Assembly: GCA_937877765.1 (NCBI GenBank)
Contig: CALGBN010000123.1
Coordinates: 1-10,613, forward strand
Source of the DNA: Candidatus Bathyarchaeota archaeon
GTDB lineage: Archaea; Thermoproteota; Bathyarchaeia; TCS64
Direction: 5' to 3'
DNA length: 10,613 nt
Part shown: one piece after another, positions 6,952 to 10,613 of the stretch
Position numbering within the stretch: position 1 is the stretch's first letter
Layout: each line of letters starts with the position of its first letter
Notes under the pieces: model-generated
What the model saw: only the letters and a program-made list of their open reading frames with translations
The model's database searches: none
Told to the model about the DNA's origin: nothing
Position numbers and translations under genes: made by a program

Positions 6952-8037
6952 CTAGGCTAATACATCACGGTTAGCTACATGCATGGGCTGAATAGTTTCA
7001 CCACGTAGATAACGAGCTACTTGTTGAGCTATCTGACGATAGCCACGCATCTCAGTATCAGGTGACCTTCCAGCAGTATGCGGAGTAATAGTAACATTAT
7101 CAAGACCAATCAGAGGATTATCAGACTGAACAGGATCATCCTCAAAGACATCCAGCGCCGCTGACGCAATATTCCCATTCTTCAAAGCATCATAAAGCGC
7201 CTTTTCATCAATAATACTACCACGTGCAGTATTGATCAATATAGCTGTCTTCTTCATCTTCTTAAAGGCTTCAGCGTTTACCATATGATGCGTCTCAGGA
7301 GACAAACCACAGTGAATCGATACAAAATCAGACTCAGTCAGCAATTCGTCAATATCAACAGGTTCACAGCCCTCATCTCTCAATATCTGCTGATCAATAT
7401 AGGGATCAAAGACAATTACACGTATGTCAAACGCCTTTGCACGCTTTGCCACACGACTACCAACCTGCCCATAACCAATCAAACCAAGAGTCTTACCATT
7501 TGCCTCCATCCAGTTAAACGAGCCAAGATACCCAGAGCGCCCCACACCGCTCAATTTCTTAAAATATTCCCCATTTTTAATCTCCTTATTATGACGCGCA
7601 ATAAACCGTAACTCAGACAAAAGAAGCCCCATGGTTTGATCAGCAACAGATTCAGCGTTTCTACCCACAGCCCGCAACACAAAGATACCCCTCTCTGTAG
7701 CAGATTTCTGATCAACATTTACTGGACCACCACGGCTTATACCAATAATCTTCAACTCATCAGAGGCATCCATAACCTCACGTGTGAAAGGTCCATAACC
7801 AGAGACAACCACCTCACAGCCCATAAGAGCCTTCTTGATCTCCTCTGGGTTACCGAAGGCTTCCTTCACATTATCAACAATATCGGTGGACCACTTGTAT
7901 GATCCCTCTACGTTTTCCTTGTACACGAAATCATATGCGTCAATATCATCACCGAGAGCTTCTTTAAACGAGGTTCGCCACATCTCCTCGGCGTTTCCCC
8001 TTATCCACTTATCATAAAGCACCAATATCTTGATCAA
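6952..8037 (-). CDS. NAD-dependent D-2-hydroxyacid dehydrogenase (SerA-like)
   Basis: A 361-residue D-isomer-specific 2-hydroxyacid dehydrogenase, slightly longer than the common 310-335 because of extra N-terminal sequence before residue 70. Landmarks are ISRGGPVNVD at 100-109, GRNAESVAD at 125-133, the Rossmann motif GYGQVG at 188-193, the acidic D211 ending the second strand (which favours NAD over NADP), catalytic R272 in NTARGSIID, E299 in DVFEDDP and H320 in TPHTAG. It lacks the ACT/ASB regulatory domains of long phosphoglycerate dehydrogenases. Known chemistry: interconversion of a 2-hydroxyacid and a 2-ketoacid. It leads the unit with the FGGY kinase and class II aldolase, so its substrate is more likely a catabolic sugar acid than serine-pathway 3-phosphoglycerate, though that is inference. 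The start is TTG at 8037, needed to keep the first beta strand KILVLYD. TTG or GTG codons 4-5 residues further in are alternatives. Confidence 0.87.
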   Translation of the reverse strand: MIKILVLYDKWIRGNAEEMWRTSFKEALGDDIDAYDFVYKENVEGSYKWSTDIVDNVKEAFGNPEEIKKALMGCEVVVSGYGPFTREVMDASDELKIIGISRGGPVNVDQKSATERGIFVLRAVGRNAESVADQTMGLLLSELRFIARHNKEIKNGEYFKKLSGVGRSGYLGSFNWMEANGKTLGLIGYGQVGSRVAKRAKAFDIRVIVFDPYIDQQILRDEGCEPVDIDELLTESDFVSIHCGLSPETHHMVNAEAFKKMKKTAILINTARGSIIDEKALYDALKNGNIASAALDVFEDDPVQSDNPLIGLDNVTITPHTAGRSPDTEMRGYRQIAQQVARYLRGETIQPMHVANRDVLA

Positions 8038-8066
8038 ATCAATTCGATAACCGTGTAGACTAGAAA

Positions 8067-8075
8067 GTAATATGC
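8067..8075 (-). promoter_or_regulatory. TATA-like box of the dehydrogenase-kinase-aldolase unit
   Basis: On the minus strand GCATATTAC lies about 34 bases before the TTG at 8037, which predicts a start of transcription about 8-10 bases ahead of that codon. There is no Shine-Dalgarno motif in the short leader. The box overlaps nothing coding and lies just after the terminator of the surface-protein gene. Confidence 0.4.
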
Positions 8076-8082
8076 ATTTCCA

Positions 8083-8112
8083 TAGAAAAAAGAGTGAAGA
8101 ATTACTTCTTCA
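8083..8112 (-). terminator. Hairpin plus T-run terminator overlapping the stop codon
   Basis: Read on the minus strand, TGAAGAA at 8112-8106 and TTCTTCA at 8101-8095 form a perfect 7-bp stem around a 4-base loop GTAA. CTC and then six T (8091-8086) follow. The stem includes the final Lys-Lys codons, and the TAA stop of the surface protein falls across the loop and the second arm. This looks like an intrinsic terminator, though in archaea the T-run alone may do the work. The stem is AT-rich and so only moderately stable. Confidence 0.55.
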
Positions 8113-8845
8113 TGACGCCAAAGTAGACCGCAACAACAACTGCAATCAACGCAACAACAATAGATGCATACATCATCATCTTAGTTGTACCCTGGCTAGC
8201 TTTCAAATTCTCGTAATCTTCTTGAAGACCCTCATAGTCATCTACAAGTTCTTCGTAGTCACTTCCCGTGCCTATCTGTTCAAGTAAATCATCGTTTTCC
8301 GCTTGTAATTCTGTTAATTGTTGCTCTAGGCTTTCTTTTTCAGCCAGTAATTCATCTTTTTCATCTATAAAATCCTGTATCTGATCTTGAATAGATTGAA
8401 TACTAGAAATCAATGATTCATAGTTAATTATCTGGAATTCTTCCTCTACCTCGACTTGACCATCGATTGAGAGAGCAACTGTCCAGACTCCTAACTTGTT
8501 TTTTGCTGTTGATTCTGCTATGTTGATGGAGTCGAATACGATCCCCCAATCATCCCCTGTTTTTTCTATTACATCAACTGCGACGTTTCTAAACTGGTTA
8601 CCATTTGGGTCATACCATATTACTCTGTAAGTTACATCTGGAGGGTTCTGTATTTGGACCCATAAACCTATTTTATCCGTGTACTGGAAAATCGTATTTC
8701 CTTCTCCAATGGGCTGTAGGTCTGTATTTCCATAATCATAGCACATTGTTGAGCTTTGGATGTTTTGAGCTTGAATCATGGGTACTCCTAGAATTGAGAT
8801 TGCTAAGGAGAATAGTATGATTTTACTTATCTTTTGTTTATTCAT
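8102..8845 (-). CDS. Secreted, C-terminally anchored coiled-coil surface protein, function unknown
   Basis: I do not recognise this 247-residue protein. It has a signal peptide (basic MNKQKISK, hydrophobic 9-24, likely cleavage after the AQA at 25-27), a beta-rich extracellular domain at about 45-140 with alternating hydrophobic strands and the segment YRVIWYDPNG at 73-82, and a strongly acidic coiled coil at about 143-217 (EKDELLAEKESLEQQLTELQ region). A membrane helix spans about 224-243 and is followed by a short FGVMKK tail. The Ig-like or jelly-roll nature of the beta domain is a guess. The expected topology is N-terminus outside with the coiled coil as a stalk. A TATA-like box at 8867-8877 sits about 28 bases before the ATG at 8845, suggesting a leaderless transcript, and a hairpin/T-run follows the stop, so the gene is probably transcribed alone. 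Candidate roles are a surface-layer-associated or adhesive protein, not shown. Confidence 0.75.
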   Translation of the reverse strand: MNKQKISKIILFSLAISILGVPMIQAQNIQSSTMCYDYGNTDLQPIGEGNTIFQYTDKIGLWVQIQNPPDVTYRVIWYDPNGNQFRNVAVDVIEKTGDDWGIVFDSINIAESTAKNKLGVWTVALSIDGQVEVEEEFQIINYESLISSIQSIQDQIQDFIDEKDELLAEKESLEQQLTELQAENDDLLEQIGTGSDYEELVDDYEGLQEDYENLKASQGTTKMMMYASIVVALIAVVVAVYFGVMKK

Positions 8846-8866
8846 GTTTCATTGATAGTCGCTTTC

Positions 8867-8877
8867 ATTTAATAAAG
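8867..8877 (-). promoter_or_regulatory. TATA box of the surface-protein gene
   Basis: CTTTATTAAAT on the minus strand is centred about 28 bases before the ATG at 8845, which places the predicted transcript start at or within a couple of bases of the ATG. The 20 bases between show no ribosome-binding motif, consistent with a leaderless message. Confidence 0.5.
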
Positions 8878-8989
8878 TTATTTTCAGTATTTGAGAATAA
8901 CTCGTTACTGTTTCAATAATTTACACCAGATCTAGCTAAAAACAACATAGTTAGTAAACACATTGCTTTCAACGATAATAAAAACGCAT

Positions 8990-9013
8990 TTTGTCCCATG
9001 ATAATGAGACAAA
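8990..9013 (-). terminator. coaBC: Imperfect 24-bp palindrome downstream of coaBC, possible terminator hairpin
   Basis: Ten of the twelve base pairs match between the arms, centred at 9001/9002 (outer arms TTTGTC and GACAAA, mismatches at pairs 8996/9007 and 9000/9003). It lies 24 bases past the coaBC stop. On the minus strand it is followed by a T-rich GTTTTTATTATC (8985-8974), as expected for an archaeal terminator. The remainder of the 191-base gap (8846-9036) contains the surface-protein promoter and no supported gene. An operator is the alternative reading. Confidence 0.35.
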
Positions 9014-9036
9014 TTAATCCATTTACACAAATAGAG

Positions 9037-10284
9037 TCAGAAATTCGTTAACAAAATATCAAGTATTTTGGAAGCAACATCATATTTGCTAGTAAGAGCA
9101 ACGTGTTCAATGTTTTTCTTTTTATCTATTATGTAGACTTCGTTTGTATCTGTTCCGAATCCTGTGTTCTCCTTGGAGACATCGTTTGCGACAATTAGAT
9201 CCATTCCTGTTTCGTTCATTCTTTTATATGCTCTATCGATTAGCTCTTCATTTGTGAGGTTGTACTCTGCTTTGAATCCCACTAGGTAGACGTTTGGGTC
9301 TATTGTTTTCACGTTTTTAACAATCTTGGGTAAGGGTTTGAGTTGGAGGTTCCATTCGTCTTTTCCTGAAGGCGTTTTCTCGTTTTTTCTCTCTGGTAAT
9401 CCATAATCAGCTGCTGCTGCTGATAATATTGCTGCGTCAATTTTCTCTACTTTCAGCGTCTTCTGTACTGCTTCGAGCATTTCCTCTGTGCTAATAATAG
9501 GTATTACCTTTGCTTGTGCGGGTGGTATTGCGGTTCCTGGTCCATAGACAAGGGTTACTTTTGCACCTCGGTCTAGTGCGTTTTGTGCTAGAGCCATACC
9601 CATTTTTCCTGAGCTTGGGTTTGTAATGTATCTGAATGCATCCAGGTATGCTCTTGTAGGTCCGGCAGTTATGAGTATGTGTTTGCCCGTTAGATCTTGG
9701 GGTAGGGTTAGTTTGTCTATTACTGCTTGGACAATTTCTGTTGTTCCGGGTATCTTGGCTTTGCCTTCTTCGAATCTGGGCAGGAGCACTTGGATGCCGA
9801 TGTTTTGAAGTTTTTTGATGTTTTCGTTTACTATTTGGTGTTTGTACATTGATGCGTGCATTGCTGGTGCAATGATTACTGGGATTCCTGCGCCTATTCC
9901 TGTTGTGAGTGTAGTGGTTACTGGGGTATCGTCTATCCCTGAGGCTACTTTTCCTATTGTGTTGGCTGTTGATGGTGCTACCAGAATAAGGTCTGCATGT
10001 TGTCTGTGTTCTCCAGCGTAGGTTACGTGTTCTATCTGTCCTGTGAGTTCTGTTACTACGGGGTTTCCTGTTGCCCATTCTACCATGTCTGGATGGATAA
10101 TTTGATGTGCTGCTTTGGTCATCACAGCATATACGTCTGCGCCTCGGCGCATGAGTTCACGAGCTATTTCTGTGCTTTTTATAGCGGCTACGCTGCCTGT
10201 TATGCAGAGTATTATTTTTTTGTCGCGGAGTTCATTGGTTTTTGTGCCTATGATCTCTTTTGATGTGTGTTGACCGAAAGCCAT
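9037..10284 (-). CDS. coaBC: Bifunctional phosphopantothenoylcysteine synthetase/decarboxylase
   Basis: A 415-residue CoaBC (Dfp), normal length, catalysing two consecutive steps of coenzyme A synthesis: CTP-dependent joining of 4'-phosphopantothenate with cysteine, then FMN-dependent decarboxylation to 4'-phosphopantetheine. The CoaC domain covers about 22-190: ITGSVAAIKS at 28-37 binds FMN, the probable catalytic histidine is H86 in EHVTY, LVAPSTANTIGKVASG at 101-116, and PAMHASMY at 140-147 is the form of the PxMNxxMW substrate motif with His in place of Asn that I associate with archaea. The CoaB domain covers about 200-415: LITAGPTRAYLDAFRYITN at 204-222, SSGKMG at 224-229, SAAAADY at 288-294 and FKAE at 337-340. 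Both halves are complete. ATG at 10284 is supported by an in-frame TAA two codons upstream. A TATA-like box sits about 35 bases ahead. It may respond to the small coiled-coil gene just upstream, but nothing shows this. Confidence 0.95.
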   Translation of the reverse strand: MAFGQHTSKEIIGTKTNELRDKKIILCITGSVAAIKSTEIARELMRRGADVYAVMTKAAHQIIHPDMVEWATGNPVVTELTGQIEHVTYAGEHRQHADLILVAPSTANTIGKVASGIDDTPVTTTLTTGIGAGIPVIIAPAMHASMYKHQIVNENIKKLQNIGIQVLLPRFEEGKAKIPGTTEIVQAVIDKLTLPQDLTGKHILITAGPTRAYLDAFRYITNPSSGKMGMALAQNALDRGAKVTLVYGPGTAIPPAQAKVIPIISTEEMLEAVQKTLKVEKIDAAILSAAAADYGLPERKNEKTPSGKDEWNLQLKPLPKIVKNVKTIDPNVYLVGFKAEYNLTNEELIDRAYKRMNETGMDLIVANDVSKENTGFGTDTNEVYIIDKKKNIEHVALTSKYDVASKILDILLTNF

Positions 10285-10314
10285 TTCTTATTCATGGCTA
10301 GGGCTGGTGGAGAT

Positions 10315-10323
10315 GTTTTTAAG
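10315..10323 (-). promoter_or_regulatory. coaBC: TATA-like box of coaBC
   Basis: CTTAAAAAC on the minus strand is centred about 35 bases before the ATG at 10284, giving a predicted leader of about 8-10 bases. It lies in the 60-base gap after the microprotein gene, so coaBC may have its own promoter as well as read-through. Confidence 0.4.
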
Positions 10324-10344
10324 TTTTGTTAGAAAATTATGAGT

Positions 10345-10482
10345 CTAGGCTTCGTTTAGTTTCTCTTCGATTTCTTCGAGTCGTTCGTATATGTTTTCGA
10401 ATTTTTCTTCGATGGATTCGATTTTGTCCATGATTCCGCGTATCTCTATTTCTAGGTCGTTGATTTTTTGTTCTAGGCTCAT
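10345..10482 (-). CDS. 45-residue heptad coiled-coil microprotein
   Basis: Too short for many gene finders. ATG at 10482 and TAG at 10347-10345 give a 45-residue, highly charged protein beginning MSLEQKINDLEIEI. Hydrophobic residues fall at 3, 7, 10, 14, 17, 21, 24, 28, 31, 35, 38 and 42, an unbroken alternation of 4- and 3-residue steps, so almost the entire chain should be one amphipathic helix forming a dimeric or higher coiled coil. No Cys, Trp or Pro and no signal peptide, so it is probably cytoplasmic. A TATA-like box (10514-10521) is centred 35 bases before the ATG. It precedes coaBC by 60 bases on the same strand. I do not recognise a family. It could resemble prefoldin-like or other small scaffold coils, and an artefact of low-complexity Glu/Ile/Lys codons is possible, but the heptad register and promoter argue for a real gene. 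Confidence 0.65.
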   Translation of the reverse strand: MSLEQKINDLEIEIRGIMDKIESIEEKFENIYERLEEIEEKLNEA

Positions 10483-10513
10483 TTGTGGATCGATTCTTGT
10501 TTCAGGTGCCGGG

Positions 10514-10521
10514 TTTATAAG
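10514..10521 (-). promoter_or_regulatory. TATA box of the microprotein gene, overlapping the preceding stop codon
   Basis: CTTATAAA on the minus strand is a good archaeal TATA box centred about 35 bases before the ATG at 10482. The last Leu codon and TAA stop of the gene entering from the right edge form part of the box itself. Confidence 0.5.
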
Positions 10522-10613
10522 TTTTTAGGGTTGGTTTTGGCTTCTTGGATGAGGTTTGTGTACCAGTCCGTGTCTGATTTGATGTATTCTTCTACTTTTA
10601 TGGTCATTGGTGT
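10515..10613 (-). CDS. 3' end of an unidentified gene entering from the right edge (partial)
   Basis: The minus-strand frame is open from the right edge to a TAA at 10517-10515 and encodes 32 visible residues starting TPMTIKVEEYIKSDTDW and ending KTNPKNL. The composition (Glu, Lys, Tyr, Trp, Asp) is protein-like and the codon choice matches the neighbours. It is most simply the C-terminal helix of a longer protein. A 30-residue stand-alone protein starting at the ATG at 10607 cannot be excluded. Function is not recognisable. Confidence 0.5.
   Translation of the reverse strand, partial: TPMTIKVEEYIKSDTDWYTNLIQEAKTNPKNL

Noticed and set aside
8846..9036. Possible small gene in the spacer, such as a 15-residue frame from the plus-strand ATG at 9005.
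   Set aside because: Frames are very short, with no ribosome-binding or protein-like pattern. The ATG lies within the near-palindrome.
9491..10078. 195-residue minus-strand frame inside coaBC, rich in Arg, Thr and Asn.
   Set aside because: It is an out-of-frame shadow of coaBC. Its low-complexity Arg/Thr/Asn content follows from the A-rich codons of the real gene.
1..10613. CRISPR array, insertion sequence, integrase, tRNA attachment site or defence genes.
   Set aside because: No regularly spaced repeats, transposase or recombinase motifs, or terminal inverted repeats with target duplications were found. All large frames are metabolic, transport, surface or ribosome-biogenesis genes.

Overview
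The window looks archaeal. Four things point that way: a RIO2-type atypical kinase, a fused ADP-forming acyl-CoA synthetase, an F420-type (FrhB-like) flavoprotein and a bifunctional CoaBC with the His-containing PAMH motif I associate with archaea. AT-rich TATA-like boxes lie 25-35 bases ahead of several start codons with almost no leader, and TTG or GTG starts are used by four genes. Composition is moderate to low GC by eye. The exact lineage (an uncultured Asgard or Thermoproteota-type archaeon, or another group) cannot be fixed from the sequence.

Layout, left to right. On the plus strand, an ECF-transporter S component (71-571) is followed by RIO2 kinase (594-1475). A large ADP-forming acyl-CoA synthetase runs on the minus strand (1472-3571) and meets rio2 tail to tail with interlocked stop codons. 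A 162-base divergent promoter region separates it from a plus-strand ferredoxin-like/FrhB flavoprotein (3734-4780). That gene in turn overlaps, tail to tail, a minus-strand three-gene unit. In transcription order the unit is a D-2-hydroxyacid dehydrogenase (8037-6952), an FGGY kinase resembling the autoinducer-2 kinase LsrK (6939-5473) and a class II aldolase (5431-4769). Further right, all on the minus strand, are a secreted and membrane-anchored coiled-coil protein (8845-8102), CoaBC (10284-9037), a 45-residue coiled-coil microprotein (10482-10345) and the 3' end of a gene entering from the right edge (10515-10613).

How the genes may work together. The dehydrogenase/kinase/aldolase unit has the parts of a sugar or sugar-acid degradation route: phosphorylation by the kinase, retro-aldol cleavage to a three-carbon phosphate plus an aldehyde, and a 2-keto/2-hydroxyacid redox step. 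The nearby acyl-CoA synthetase could recover ATP from an acyl-CoA and the FrhB-like protein could handle electrons, but both have their own promoters and the link is only inferred. RIO2 (ribosome maturation) and CoaBC (coenzyme A synthesis) are housekeeping genes.

The most notable items are the three-gene catabolic unit with its LsrK-like kinase, a perfect 22-bp palindrome across the core promoter of the transporter gene, the almost perfectly heptad-patterned 45-residue protein beside coaBC, and a terminator-like hairpin that swallows the stop codon of the surface protein. No rRNA, tRNA, CRISPR array or mobile element was seen.
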